The notes under the pieces are model-generated. The model worked only from the letters and a program-made list of their open reading frames with translations, had not been told where the DNA came from and ran no database searches. DNA of 64,000 nt, from the NCBI GenBank assembly GCA_009823395.1, contig CM020502.1, forward strand, positions 26,848,944 through 26,912,943, written 5' to 3'. The stretch comes from Thamnaconus septentrionalis (Eukaryota > Chordata > Actinopteri > Tetraodontiformes > Monacanthidae). The translations under genes were made by a program, and so were the position numbers. This document shows, in pieces, positions 13,068 to 25,424 of this stretch (position 1 is the stretch's first letter; each line of letters opens with the position of its first letter).

Positions 13068-13416
13068 CGAGACACAATGGCTTCGTGGTTAGCAGCAAGA
13101 AAGTTGTGAGTTTGATTTCCGGGCCTAGGACCTTTCTGTGTGAAGTTTGAATGTTCTCCCCTTGTCTCCTGGTTCTCTGGCTTCCTCCCACAGTCCAAAG
13201 ACACACTTGTGAGGTGGATTGGAAACTGAAATTGTCCGTAGGTGTGTCTGTGAGTGTGAATAGCTGTTTGTCTCTACGTGGCCCTGCGATGAACTGGCTA
13301 CTTGTCCAGAGTGTCACCCTGCCTTCACCCGATGACAGCTGGGAGAGGCTCCAGCAGAACCCTGCACAGCTGAGTGCAGGAAGATACCCGTGTATTGAAA
13401 ATGGATGGATGGATGG
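13068..13416 (+). mobile_element. SINE/LINE tail common in fish, ending in ATGG repeats
   Basis: Ordered blocks are seen. A tRNA-like head has GTGGTTAGCAGCAAG and GAGTTTGATTTCCGG, resembling polymerase III A and B boxes. Then come TTCTGTGTGAAGTTTGAATG, CTTCCTCCCACAGTCCAAAG, GGCCCTGCGATGAACTGGC, GACAGCTGGGAGAGGCTCCAG and a final GAAAATGGATGGATGGATGG. This block order is highly repetitive in teleost genomes. It is a full-length, moderately diverged copy on the plus strand. Confidence 0.85.
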
Positions 13417-14640
13417 AAAGCAGCAGTGGGAGGCCTGCAAACGTTGGCGCCTGCTCAAACTGGCGGTGAAAAATGGTTGTTTGTTTGTTTGTTGGAGTGC
13501 CACCGACAGAATGTTTGTGCTCCAAATTTTGCCGCCACTCACACAACACTTTTTCCGTGGTTCCGTTCCGCAGATGGATACGTGTTATCAATCCCAAAGA
13601 ATTCAGACGAGGTTCCTTCTGGCTCGTCAACTTACTGAGGTCAATCTGCTTATATGGGAGGGAAAAAAAGCTCCTGTGTGATGGTGGCATGTGCAGATAT
13701 TACAGATTGGGTTGTGTGTCTGTCGTGTACGCAGTCGTAGTATCCAAGATGCGTACTGTATTTTCGCTTTTTTGTCATCCTTTCCAACGTGAGCCCAGAG
13801 GGGAAATCTCTTATTTTGAAATGTGATCACAGTGAACACGTGTCTTATCTCTTCAGGCGTACTTTAAACTTTTGATTTGTCTTTTTGTGTGTGTGTTTTT
13901 GCTCACAGCTGGCAGGAATGGAAAAAGTGCAGGGAAAAAAACAGAGGCTCCATAATGTGTTTCTAGTAAAAACGCAGGTTGTCCAGAGCCTTGAATTAAT
14001 TTTGAAAATCAGTTTTATCTAATACAGACTGCAGTCTACAATCTCTGCAGTTGGAGGTTATTAATGGAGCCCAGTGGGGTCTGCATTCAACATTAGTGCG
14101 TTTTAACAAAAAAGACATTTCTTTCTCTGTTATTCAAATTCCAGCATTTTCCGATAAGAGCCTCTTCTGAATGTTGTCGGCAGGTTGCGATAAAGCGCCG
14201 CCCTGAACTTGTGAAAACAGGGAAGAACTGGGCGATTCCACGCGTAAGTGTCTCAGTGTGGGTTGCTGCTGATAAAAATGACTCCTTCTGGGGGGGGGGG
14301 GCAAACTCAATTTCGCCCCTCATTAGCATTTGGGTCTGATTGTAAATGCACTGTGATGTAATTGTGTCTAGACGTTCTCATGCTACATAAGTGCATCTTC
14401 ACTCCGTTTTCACCACTTTAAGTTATAGTTGAATGTAAACGAGTTAACATGATTTGAGAAACTGAATTTAATATACGTAGCTGTATTTATTACAGTGTGC
14501 AAATCACCTTTAGATGGAATTTTTAAGCTCTAAATCAGCCATTTATGCACACGCACAACAGCGGCTCTCCTGCCGTGTGCATGCACTCGACTAACCAGTG
14601 GGCTTAAACACACTGCACTGCAGGAGACCCTGTCACAATA
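13417..14640. other. Non-coding stretch
   Basis: Sequence between the SINE/LINE tail and an A/T-rich transposon, with a G11 run at about 14291. No gene recognised. Confidence 0.6.
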
Positions 14641-15062
14641 TGGTATAATAAAAGTATTCACATTGTGTACTGAAGTACAACTCATTTACTCAATTGAAAA
14701 TAAAAATGTACTGAAGTAATAATTATTATTTTTTGCCATGAATGAAACAATACATTGGTTGATCATTTTTCTCAAATAAAAATAATCAAATAATCTCCCT
14801 CTAAAATATCATCCACTTTTATATTGAACTACACAACAGCATGGTTCACACAGCGCCACTTAACAGCAACGCCACTTAACTATAATAACAACTCTAATCA
14901 TAAATAATAAGTAGATTCCTTTGAACAGAATTTGTATCTTTTAAACACTTTCAAACACAAAAGTAACTGCTTGTTATTCCAAATCAAGCAGAAAGTAGAA
15001 ACATTTGTGTACAAAAGTAAAAAGTCGTCAGAAGTATTTGTACTTAGTTACCTTCCACCTGT
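14641..15062. mobile_element. Degraded A/T-rich transposon with GTACTTAGTTAC end
   Basis: The left part GAAGTACAACTCATTTACTC and right end AAGTATTTGTACTTAGTTACCTTCCACC resemble the AAGTACTTGAGTAAATGTACTTAGTTACTTTCCACC motif common in fish DNA transposons. The interior is A/T-rich with no frame. Confidence 0.5.
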
Positions 15063-16166
15063 TCAATACACTCGCCCCTGATACCCCACAAACAAAACCT
15101 TCCATGGTGCTAATATCGTCTTTTTCTCTGCTGCAACCTTTTGCAAATGTGATGCAAAGCTGGCGTCAGTTTCAAACCAACGGAACGCGAGCGCCGTCAA
15201 ACTTGGATCCCGAATTCTGAATCCTGTCGTTATCATTAGATGATTTTTTTTTTTTAAGTCCGGGCTGGCGAGGAGAACTGTCCTCCGTGCAGCATTGACT
15301 GACGGGAAGGTGGCAGGAGGAGATGTCTGGGATCAAAGCCGCTGCTGCGTTTCTAATCTGCTGCTGCTGCTGCCGCTGCGCGGTGTGAAATATCTGGGCC
15401 AGGCACACGACCGACTCCCAAACTGCTCTCAGATCAGCCGGCGGTGACTCACGACGACGGCTGAGCCAGAGGGCGCTCGCGCACACCGAGTCAGTGTCAA
15501 TACACGTTTGTTTGTGTTGAGCCGCCGCAGGGAGGCTGAGAAACTCTGAAAATCAAGGGAAAAAATGTCAGAATTTGAAAAAAAAAATATTAAAAGAAGC
15601 GGCCGAGTGGGCGGCTCACTGCAGCGGCGTTTAAAAACGGAGGGTTTAATCCCCCTTTTTCCACTCCTTGGGGGGCTGCGTGGGTGCTGCTTCTCCTCCG
15701 CCGCCCCCTCATGTGGGATTAAAAGACGCCGTGGTAAATATTCACAGACTAGAGGAAGGCCACTCCTGAGTGCCGGGAGAACAAACAGTCCTGGCACATT
15801 CGGAACAGGCGAGCGTGGCAGCACTATCTGCTCTCCACACTCTCCTCTCTCCTCTGCAGGAGCTGTTTTCACTGTAGATATTTCCCCCCTTTTTTCCATT
15901 CTCTAATTAAATAAGAGGCTTAGGTTTGACAGTTTCTTCAGGTTGTGTTTTTATTTTATTATTATTATTTCTTTTTCGTCCCTGAGACGTTTCTTCTAAG
16001 TGAACTTTTTTTTTTTTTAAAGGGTATTTGTATTTGGTAGCTATGTTCTTTCTTTTCATCTTTTTTGGAGGCCATGCCGATCAATAGATGGACGGTTCTG
16101 ACAGTGACTCGTCAGTTTTCAATTTCCCACCGTGCTGCTGACATCACAGCCTCAGCTCTAATGTAA
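15063..16166. other. Non-coding stretch
   Basis: GC-rich between 15250 and 15850 with a CTG run at 15359-15375. No splice-supported exon seen. Confidence 0.6.
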
Positions 16167-16289
16167 TTAAAGGTCCAGTGTGTAAAATTTTGAAGGAAGC
16201 CCCCTGCATGACAACACCTTTTGTATTTAGGGCACTGTCAGGCAGGCTTCCTTAAAAAATGACGGGGGAAAAAACAGGAGCAAGGAGCA

Positions 16290-16331
<42 letters not shown>

Positions 16332-16363
16332 CTATGCCAAATTTTACACACTGGACCTTTTAA
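16167..16363. mobile_element. MITE copy with inverted ends (GGTCCAGTGTGT family)
   Basis: Starts TTAAAGGTCCAGTGTGTAAA and ends with its inverse, TTTTACACACTGGACCTTTTAA. An (AC)n tract occupies the right centre. About 197 bp with no coding capacity, so an internal-deletion copy. Confidence 0.8.
16292..16329. repeat. (AC)n inside a MITE
   Basis: Perfect AC repeat within the MITE at 16167-16363. Confidence 0.95.
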
Positions 16364-17437
16364 CTGTAAACTGAGACGGTGTGCTCAGCAAAGCTCATCC
16401 TGCCGGGATGTATTTGAACGCAGCGTTGTGGTGAAGTCTGGCCCTGTTTGTTCACCTCGTGTTCTCTGCATATAAATCAAACCAAACTGATCAGTTGGAC
16501 GACTTCAAATCGTTTTGCCGTCAATTTGATTCGACTTTCTTCCCAGCGTGGATTTATTTTGTGCCCGTTCTCGCCACAGCCACTCCCCTTTCGTGGCTTC
16601 GCTAATTAGCGGCGACCGCCAGGCTAGCAAGTTGCTAACCGCCCGCCGTCGGAAGTCAGGAGGCGCGGAGGGACAGACACGCGGCTTTCCGAGCCAAAGC
16701 AGCCAGATGCCTGTTTAATGCCGCGCTGGCTGGCGGGCCGGCGGCTCGTAAGTGGAACAACGTGGGGGTGTAATAGCGAGAGTCTGCTCGCCGTGTCTCC
16801 AACACCGGCGGACCTTCTGCTGATTCCTCCGGCGGCCGACGGGAGAAATCAGGCGGATCAGTTGCCGGTTAATGTTGCGCTGCACGCCGCACGACTCTTT
16901 ACTGTTAAAGAGCAGCTTGGTTGCTGGGCAACACAACGCCTGTTGTCGTCGTCGTGCGCGCTGTTATTTCTGAAAACCATATCAGATGTGTGTGTGTGTT
17001 TTCACTTTAAGAAGAATCGCTGTGTTCACAAGCTGATAAACGGAGGAATCTCTTCACTAGAGCGTCGCTGCAATGTCTCATTTATGAGGATGAAACTTGG
17101 CTTCAACCCGAACCTGGAGGACAGTGAACGCACCTCGGGCAGAATACCAGCAGCCCCGGGAACACGGTGAAAAATGCCAACTGTCGGAGAATGAAGGGAA
17201 AAAACAAACGAACAGAGTGACTCGTAATCGCAGAGGCCACAGTCGAAACAAATCTCCCTGAGAAGTTTTTACCTGAGAGGATGAAAGCAGCCGAGCACTG
17301 AGTGTCCCAGCGGGAGGTCGGCTCGACTTTCAGTCGGGCTCGGCCTTTAAAATTCCCCTCTTTGCACTTTGGTGCTAATCACACCTCTTCAGCGTGTTCC
17401 CGCTGGAAGGAAGGAAGGGCGTGAAATGACTGCATTA

Positions 17438-17484
17438 GAAAAAGAAAGAAAGAAAGAAAGAAAGAAAGAAGGAAAGAAAGAAAT
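17438..17484. repeat. (GAAA)n microsatellite
   Basis: Tetranucleotide GAAA with one GGAA unit. Confidence 0.95.
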
Positions 17485-17540
17485 TTGACAGGCACAGCGA
17501 GGCCCTACCGAGGCTCTTTGAGATGAGAGCGTGTGGGGGC

Positions 17541-17617
17541 CTCTTCCTCCTCCTCCTCCTCCTCCTTCTCCTCGTTCTCCTTCTTCCTCCCCCCCTTCCT
17601 CTTCTTCCTCATCTTCG
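17541..17617. repeat. (CTC/CTT) pyrimidine tract
   Basis: C/T-only stretch of CTCCTC and CTTCTTC words. Confidence 0.85.
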
Positions 17618-18530
17618 GGAGTCTCCTCCGTCTCTTGGCGGTAATTACGGTGAGGCCGTGGCGGTGAATGAAAGCCCAATTGAGGCTCTGAGAGTCGAAG
17701 TCAATGGAGCCTTTTGGCCTCAGAATCGAGCTCTCAGTGGCTTTGATCTTCTCCACGGCTCCACGCAAGGTGCGTCTGTGGGTTTTTTTTGTTTTTTTTT
17801 CAGGAGGCACTCGGCAAAAAAACACACCAGAGGTCCATTTGACTTTGCATTAGGAGGATAAACTTCAGCGCCGTGGCTCTGTTTAACTTGAGATTTAAGA
17901 GACGAGGCAGATTTGACCTTTTAGTTTCAGAGTTTCTTAAACGCTGCCAATGTTACTTTATATCTCAGGAGGAGAGAGTGAAAGAAACCACGTGTTTCGC
18001 TCCACGACGTCATCCTGGACCCCCCACCACCACCTTCCTCCCCCTACCGCCGTGCTCACCCTAGTTTAGCTCCCCCACCCCTGCCCCAGTTCTCCCCCTC
18101 AGTGAATAATCACGAGCAGCATGTGTGAGAGCGCACACACCTGCTCCCATCGTAGGAGTCACATTTTGCTGCCGCTCACTCCAGGACCCAATATGTGTTT
18201 TTTTTCGTATTATTTTTATTTGTTCGCTCATCTTGCCGCCATAAGGATGATAATGTTATCTGCCGCGTGTTTACTGTTTGAAAGCCTGGTGGGCAAATGA
18301 ACCTTTTTATTCTTCAAATACAGGCGAGAAGAAAAGAAAACTGCTTTACTCACTCATTCGCTAGTGCAGTCGCAAAGCTACAAATGGTAATAAATGTTGA
18401 TGGCTGCAGTCGGATGTGTCGTTTTTACGCCAGCGTTTGGAAAAGTAAGCAAGGAAACTTGTTCTTTAAACTCTCAGACGTATGAAATGACCTTGCACAG
18501 CAATTGGCTCAAATGTTTTGAATACGATGC

Positions 18531-19257
18531 TAACCATACATTTGTTTGTTGTCTACATGTTTCCACCTCTAGGTGTCGCATTGGGTCCCATATCGTTTTG
18601 AATATGATACTAACCCCAGACTCCAAGACCCCCAGACTCCAAGATTGCGGCCCACTCATTTCACTGAAATTGCTCACCCAGCGCATACACCCAAAAAGTT
18701 TTTGACTTCCACATTAATGGGCCTGTAGAGCATGTGCAGTTCCCAGTGTCACTTCCCATCATGCCTCTGTAACTCACATGATCTATTTGGCCAATCAGAA
18801 TGATTCTGGAGAAGGTCACTTACAGACACGTCAGGACGCAGCCAATCAGAACGAGCTGAGACACAGCAGCACGTACGACGTTGTGATGTCACGCTGGGAA
18901 TAATCTCTCTTCTCTGGTGATTTTCTGGCCTTTATCAGTTTTTTTTAAACGACTACAAGGCCATAAGTGAAAAATTTACAATTGAAAGATTTACTAAGAA
19001 TCGCGTTTCAGGTCACAGTCGTCCTGTCAGCCGTTTTAAAGGTGTTTATTTTTGTATTGCGGTCTATGGGAAAAATGCTTTTTGGGCCCATGGGATTTTT
19101 TTGTTTGCAGTACCTCTAGTGGCCACTGGGAAACATCGACTCGCCGCCATATTGCAGTCCGGTTTCCAGTTCTTGTAATACATCAATGTGTTAACCACAC
19201 ATTTGTTTGTTGCCTATATGTTTTCACCTCTAGCTGGCACATTGAGCCCCATATCTA
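18531..19257. mobile_element. Unclassified interspersed repeat flanked by 66-bp direct repeats
   Basis: Direct repeats at 18531-18596 and 19192-19257 (TAACCATACATTTGTTTGTT / TAACCACACATTTGTTTGTT) enclose 595 bp. Interior segments recur at 42334-42630: GCCAATCAGAACGAGC, GTTTTTGTATTGC.GTCTATGG and AATGCTTTTTGGGCCC. It is therefore a dispersed family. No protein frame. Confidence 0.6.
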
Positions 19258-20616
19258 GGAGATGTACATTTATCCCCCAGGTGTTGATAGTGTTTCTTTC
19301 CTGTTTCCTTGTAAACACAGCGGTTGTCCAGAGGTGAAGTGTTAGCGATGTTAGCGATGTCGCTTGATGCCTGTGACCTCCCAGACTTCGCCCCGATCCG
19401 ATGATGTGATATCGGTCGGGCTCTGCGAGGCTCCCTGGTCATGGTGGTGGGATGCCTCGGGGTGTGCACATGAATAACAACCCCAGGTAGCCGCGGCAGT
19501 GGGTATCACCTCAGGAGGAAAGAGATAAAGGATGGAGGATGAGATGGGAATCAGCCGCCCTCAGTCAAGATGGAACCTCCCGCCTCTCAAATGGCGGCGG
19601 CGGCAGCCGAGCGCGGTGCTATCCGCCGTCACGCTCCGCCGACCGCACCGCCGGCTCGGATATATGTCGACATCCATCACCGCCATATGTGACCTCGACT
19701 GGTCGCATCCCGGGGCCGAGGAGTTTTTTTCTTTTTTCCTTTACGCTTTGGATGGCGCCGCGGATGCAGTTAAACGCTGCTCGACCAGCCCGTCGGCCTC
19801 GATTTCAACTCGAAAATACGTTCAGTCGTTCGTGGGAAATGACGTGCGACGTGTCTGTGTGCGAAAACTGAAAAATTAAAAGGCTCAAAGCTCTGTAGTG
19901 GCTTCTAATTAACTGTGTTTAGGAGAACCAATCAAGGACGCTTATGATATTATTTAACCGAGGCCAATTAAAATCCCCTTAGCGATGGAAAAAAAAAACC
20001 CAACAAACTATAAAAACAAATTTGCAACCGGAGAGGTGCAACTGGGATCGATGTGTTTTAATTAGAAAAGGCTGCTTGAGCCACATTACGTGGTTGTAAT
20101 CACTCCTTTTTGTGTGGAGAGAAAAAATATTGCCAGAGTGTGTAATCACTTTTTCTGACATGTCCCACTCTCCCAAAACTCCTTCTGCAGCCACTTAAAA
20201 AGTTCCCAGAAGCTGCGAGTCCGTCTCCTGTTCAATCACCAGCGACTCCCCGGTGCCTTGACTCAGGAAGTAAACAGCTCCGCCCGCCTTCGTCCGTCTC
20301 TGCAATCTTGTTTGCTCAGAAGGCAGCAGCAGCTGTGCCGGAATAAAGGACCACGCCGTGTTTTCACGTCTTTGAGAAAAAGAGAAAACTTGGCTGCTAA
20401 TGAACTCTGGCCAACTGTGGAGACGCGGCACTAGCAACACTGTGTGACGCACAGAGACAGTTTATTTAGATTAGTTAGGTTTTTTTTCTACTGCTTCCAC
20501 AGGAGTGGTTTGCAATTACTCTCCCAGTGCGCATTCAGGTTTTAGGGCCACTGTGAAAGAGAAAGAGAAAGAAGTGCGAGGATCAGACGCACGCCAGGGA
20601 GTCTGGCTTCTCTTCT
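19258..20616. other. Non-coding stretch
   Basis: Unique-looking sequence with A/T-patterned parts (19900-20160). No element or exon recognised. Confidence 0.6.
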
Positions 20617-21040
20617 TTAAAGGTCCAGTGTGTAAAATTTGGCGAAATGCATCATTTTGATATTGGTAAAAGCTGAACAGTAATGTGATTTTCCAGCCCT
20701 TAGAACAGTTACATATATAAAAGAGTATACATAGAGCAATAAGGGTCTTGCTCCCAGTTAACTGCCATCTTGCACTGCCATATTTCTAAGGAAGCCTGGT
20801 GTGGACAATCCAGCTGCCTGACAGCTCATTTTGTATTGAGGGTGAATGCCTACATCCTCAAATACACCAATGATGAAGAAGGTGCACAAGGTATTTATAT
20901 TTGTTCTTGCAGGCCACTGTAGTTCACTGGCAAGCTCGGGAGAGGGAAGGGTGAGTGAAAGAAAGCCGCAATCTAAAATGTGACCACTTGATGTCGCTGT
21001 TTCCTCATTAAAATCTTCAAATATTACACACTTGACCTAC
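20617..21040. mobile_element. MITE copy with inverted ends (GGTCCAGTGTGT family)
   Basis: Starts TTAAAGGTCCAGTGTGTAAA and ends AATATTACACACTTGACCTAC, a decayed inverse. Its inner part (GCAATCTAAAATGTGACCAC, GGCAAGCTCGGGAGAGGG) recurs in inverse at 40868-40945 and in part at 37505-37560. About 424 bp, no transposase frame. Confidence 0.8.
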
Positions 21041-22737
21041 AAATTGCTGTCACTCAGTGTTGTCAGCTAAACTCTATTAAAGTGCTGCATAGAATAAAAT
21101 AGGGTTTGATACTTTTTTGTGATTGACAGCTTAAAGAAACAAAACAAACAAAAAATCAAACAAAACCAGGTCAGGTGACTTACCTGCTGAATCCACTCAC
21201 TTCCCTTTGGAGCAGAACAACGTGACACGTGACGCAGGAAGAAATAGTGTTGATGGAAAACAAACCCGGGAACAACGGAATCACCAGTGGACGCCGTCCT
21301 CTGAGCAGATGGTGAGCCCCTCGAAGCCCCCTGCCGTCGCAAGGCATGCTGGGAAAACAGTGGCGGGGCTTCCACGCCGACGTAAGAAGCTCGTCATTCA
21401 TCAGCGGCTCGGCCTCGCTTGGAGGGGGGAAAACAAAAAGGGACTTTTATATCCTGAGCCTCTGAAGTTTGCTTCTATAGTCTAGAAAAGCTCCAACGCA
21501 CTTTGGCGGAATGTGTTGGATATCGACAACAAGGAGTGATAATAAAATAATAAAACGTCAAGAAACTTTTTTGTTGTTGATGAGAAGAGAAGAGACTGTC
21601 TGCCTGCTGCTGGAAACCTCCGGGTTCACCGCGTGCGCGTGTGTGTACATATGTGTGTGTTTGCCTGCGTGCAGCCCTTAATTCACGTGTCTCCCCCCCC
21701 GTCTGTCATTTAAGCATCTGGGCCCAGCTGACATATCTGGGGCTGCCGCTTCCCTCCTGGCCGCCCCCGTCAGCCGGGAGAAAACAGCCGAGTGACTGAC
21801 GGCTCAAACTCTTCAAGGTCAGCCGGGCTCTCCGGTTCTCTGGCTCCATCTCTCTCCTGCTACAGATCGCGGCCGCGATATCTCTCCTGTCGAGGTCCGG
21901 GGGGTTCGGCCCCCTCCAGTCTGCAGATAGCGCCCTCGCCCGCCCGCTCGCTTGCCGTTGCGTTAAGCAGCTTGTTGAGCGTGTAGGGTTCGTATCTGGG
22001 CGGCGAGCGAGGGACGAGGATGTAATTTCTGCAGGTGATAGCAGCGGCGAGGGGAAGAGAGGGCAGGGGCGGGGGAAGGTGAGGAGGAGGGGCGGGGGAG
22101 GGGAAAACCGCAGCTCGCATCATTAGAGTTCCTCAAATAGTTCAGAGGAAACTTTTGCATTTGTTTGCGCCAACGCGAGCGACGGCCGTCGTTAGGAGTC
22201 CCGACATTTTGTGGCACAAAAGTGGTTTTAAAAAAAAAGAGAAAAAAAGAAGTGATGAGCAGAAGGAGCGGGAGGGAGAATGTGAAAACTCAGCAGGAAG
22301 TCGGGAGCCGAGTTCTGTGAAGCCCGAGCTGAGAGCGGCCCGGTGCAGATGGCCGGCCGCTCAACGGCACAAAGGAAAAAGGCTGTGTGTTCATGTGAGC
22401 GTGCACGTCGAGGAGCCTGACTTGAAGTCGGCCGGTGCATCGGGTCCATTCTTTTCCAGTGGCCACTCGAGGTACTGCCGGCAAAACCCAATCTGGCACA
22501 AAAACTATTTTTCCCATCAGCCTCCTCGTGGACCTCGGAGCTCCAGACCAACAAGGCCTAAACGCTTCTCACTGCACACATCACCCAGCAGCAAGCTCTG
22601 TTTGAAGCTCTGAACTGCAATAAGTCTACTTTTTTCCTGTTAGAGGAAAAAAAATCCCCTGTTGAAGCCGTTTCTTTTTCTTCTTCTTCTTCGTTTGTTC
22701 AAACACGCTCTCTGTTTTCGTTTCTGATCCTCCACAG
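21041..22737. other. GC-rich stretch upstream of a candidate exon
   Basis: From 21720 to 22110 it is GC- and CpG-rich with G runs (22049-22103). It could hold a promoter or earlier exon for the transcript using exon 22738-22845. A weak donor TGCAG|GTGATA at 22034 is the only splice signal noticed. Confidence 0.4.
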
Positions 22738-22845
22738 GTGCAAGTGAGAGCCGCCCAGAGAGGACGTCGCTCCGCCAGGAGACACAGCAGCAGCAGCAGC
22801 AGCAGCAGCAGCCGCAGCAGCAGCAGCAGCAGCGCTGACTAACAG
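22738..22845 (+). other. Candidate 5' untranslated exon with CAG repeat (probably syt1)
   Basis: A long T/C-rich stretch (about 22668-22735) leads to CCTCCACAG, a strong acceptor. The 108 bases that follow contain no ATG and include (CAG)9-CCG-(CAG)6. They end in TAACAG|GTGAGT, a near-consensus donor. This acceptor, ATG-free body and donor fit a non-coding 5' exon on the same strand as syt1. Linking it to syt1 is inference from strand and position. It lies 35 kb upstream of the coding exon, and the gene has long 5' untranslated introns in other vertebrates. Confidence 0.5.
22785..22832 (+). repeat. (CAG)9-CCG-(CAG)6
   Basis: Triplet repeat within candidate exon 22738-22845. Sixteen triplets with one CCG interruption. 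Confidence 0.95.
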
Positions 22846-23676
22846 GTGAGTTCTGGCTGCCTTTTTGCTGTTTGCTTTTTCTCTTTTTTTTGTTTTTTCC
22901 CCCAAACAATCTCAACACAATCACACTCCCACATTTTTGTCAAATTACATGTGCTTGCTCAATTCCATCTGTGCACACACACACACACCTACACACACAC
23001 ACACACCTTCCCTCCTGCCTCCTCCCATTCAGCCATACATCCTCACCTTAATGTTACAGCCGTCAGCTCCTATTATGTTGTGTTTGCATTGACTCACTCC
23101 TGCCATTGTGTGTTGTGTTCCCCGCACTGCACTACGGCCCTCATGCAACCCGCCAGAGATCATTTCAGATCCGTTCGCTCTCTCTTGCGCGTTATTGCCT
23201 TTCGATGTTGAGCAGGCTATTAAATCTCCCTCCCTGCTCGTCAGCCTTCTTCTCTGACGTGCCAACGCAACAAAAACTTGCAGCTTCTCCCTTCGGAGTC
23301 ATGCACAAACGTGTCTCGTCTCCGTGCAGCCGTGTGCCGAATGTGTTTTTTCTATCCTCTGATTGGAGCGTCTCTGGCCACGGCGTTCGTTCTCTCCGCT
23401 CGTGGATAAATGTAAGGTCACACGCGGGGCCGTGCATATATGAATGTGAAATCAGCCGTGCGGGCTGTGACCCCTTGAGGACGACTGCTGCCGTTTGGAG
23501 GAAGAAGGATTGCGCAAGTTGTTTGCCGGGATGCAAATGGTTCCCCAGAAAGTGTGGCCTTGGTGCTGTGGAGGAGGATCAGGGCTCCTGCACGTAGAGA
23601 AACTTATGGACTGTAGCGCCTGTCTACACTGCTGTGAGAGAAGAGACATAACAATAATTTAATTATTATTATTGTT
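22846..23676. other. Intron sequence after candidate exon 22738-22845
   Basis: Starts with GTGAGT and a T-rich run. Carries AC runs and no recognisable gene. Confidence 0.5.
22977..23006. repeat. (AC)n with CT interruption
   Basis: Two short AC runs separated by CCTACAC. Confidence 0.85.

Positions 23677-23716
<40 letters not shown>
23677..23716. repeat. (ATA)n microsatellite, then (GTC)n
   Basis: Trinucleotide ATA/AAT repeat, followed by CATCGTCGTCGTC at 23719-23731. Confidence 0.9.
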
Positions 23717-23733
23717 GTCATCGTCGTCGTCAT

Positions 23734-23891
23734 TAGGGATGCACTGATACTGATACCAGTATTAAGAGTACTTTACTCATACTCGCAAAATACATGCCAC
23801 ATACCAGTTGTACATGTATATGACAATTTAGTTAAATTTGTGCACTCGTACTCTACTGGTTCTGTAAAAAAGTGGTACCGGTGCATCCCTA
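23734..23891. mobile_element. Small hAT-like MITE with inverted ends TAGGGATGCAC
   Basis: Left end TAGGGATGCACTGATACTGA and right end GGTACCGGTGCATCCCTA are inverses with few mismatches. The total of 158 bp has no coding capacity. It sits directly after (ATA)n and (GTC)n tracts. Clear target-site duplications could not be identified. Confidence 0.8.
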
Positions 23892-24400
23892 TTAATAGTA
23901 ATTCATTTACTTCACAAAGTGCTTCAAAGTTCCCAGAGGCTGCACGTTAAAAACACTGAAAACAAAAAACACCGGCGGATAAAAGAACAAATACGGCATG
24001 TGATGGAAAAAGCAGATTTCGATGGCAAGCAATGCACTGTTTTTCAGTTTTTTTTTCTTATCAACCCAACGCCACACACTCAGCTTGAAACGACGTCACA
24101 TTGAAAGAAAACTCTTGCGTCTCCTTGATTCACACCAAACCAGATGTAAAGAGGAAAATGAGGAAAATCAAGCGGTGCTGGAAGAAATCAGCTGCAACAG
24201 CTGCCAGATTTGGCCAAAGTGCCCCAGTTGAAAGTTGCTCTTTTAAATCCCACACCCACTGAAAATAACCTTTAGCTCTACCTTCTGATTGTGAGTCTGA
24301 CAAACAACTCTCGTTAAAACACTGCCCTGTATAAAGTACTTCTTCGAGCTCCCGCTATTTTTCTAACTTTAATAGCATCAGTACACAAACCCTCAGTGTT

Positions 24401-24414
24401 CGGCCCCCTGGTGG
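24401..24414 (-). promoter_or_regulatory. CTCF-like site, minus orientation
   Basis: The minus strand reads CCACCAGGGGGCCG, 13 of 14 positions of the CTCF core. It lies in GC-rich sequence between candidate exon 22738-22845 and the 16-bp minisatellite. Confidence 0.4.
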
Positions 24415-24797
24415 TGGCGGCGCGGCGGCCGTTTATCGAGGTGTGGGACTGATTCCAGCCTTGTTAGATCCTATTTTCTCTCCCGTCTTACTCCGGGCTC
24501 GTCGAGGTGGAGGACGGAGCCGCCGCCACCGCCGCAGCGCCGACCGGGAACCCGGCTAACAGTCCAATTTTTCATACTTATTGGCAGCGACACATCCAAA
24601 GTGGCGGAGTGAGAGCGAGCGAGAGAGAGGTGTGCGGCTCCGATGGAGTAGTGAGATGGGGACGGCGGGCCGCCACTTCCTGCTTTAAGCGGGTCGCACC
24701 CTCCAGCCCCCCACCTCCCATTTTCTGTGCTAAAACAATGCAATTCACCGGCGGCCACAAGGGCGGCGAGGTGGGGCAAAGGAGCTTGTTCAGTGGG

Positions 24798-24838
24798 TCT
24801 ATCTGTCTATCTGTCTATCTATCTATCTATCTATTTAT
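24798..24838. repeat. (CTAT)n microsatellite
   Basis: CTAT with CTGT variants at the left. Confidence 0.9.
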
Positions 24839-25376
24839 GCCCCCTCAGGTTTAATGTTGACAGAAAGGGTGCATGCGTGCGCGTGCGTGCGTGCAGAGTT
24901 TTATGAAGAACTCTGGCAAGGTGACTTCTAGGATATTGGGTGGATCTTTGGATCCTTCAGCAGGTCGGGATTGGTGGGCAGGACTTCCTGAGAGAGACGC
25001 CCCCTCCCGCCACCCCCTCTCCCTCCGACCACCTCCTTCCTTCATCTTTCACTCCGGGGCATCATTCACATCTCTCATGTAATTACTGCTGCGTGCAGCG
25101 TCCCAGTTCTGCCAGGCTGATATCATCTCGGCCGCCAGATGTTCCGCTGATGCAAAAGGTTGCTGTTGTTATTGTTGTTGATGCTGATCTGGTGCCCACC
25201 TAGTTTATTCCTGCAAGACGTGACACTAGAGAGGAAAAACGGGAGAAAAGTCGGCCATTGGTTCTGCCAGCACCTGAGAAACACGTCCTGAAACACGTGT
25301 TTCACGTCCACTTAATGAGCAGTTGTGTCTGCAGGCGTGCGTCCCAGCAGACGGCCTCCATCAGCAGGCCCACACC

Positions 25377-25378
<2 letters not shown>

Positions 25379-25420
<42 letters not shown>
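25379..25420. repeat. (AC)n microsatellite
   Basis: Perfect AC repeat. An inverse (GT)n lies 257 bp downstream. Confidence 0.95.

Positions 25421-25424
<4 letters not shown>

Larger units (their letters stand above)
16364..18530. other. Non-coding stretch
   Basis: Contains the GAAA and CTC/CTT tracts listed separately. GC-rich near 16600-16950. No gene recognised. Confidence 0.6.

Noticed and set aside
13081..13130. tRNA-like A and B boxes
   Set aside because: They belong to the SINE-type repeat head. No cloverleaf of a functional tRNA can be drawn.
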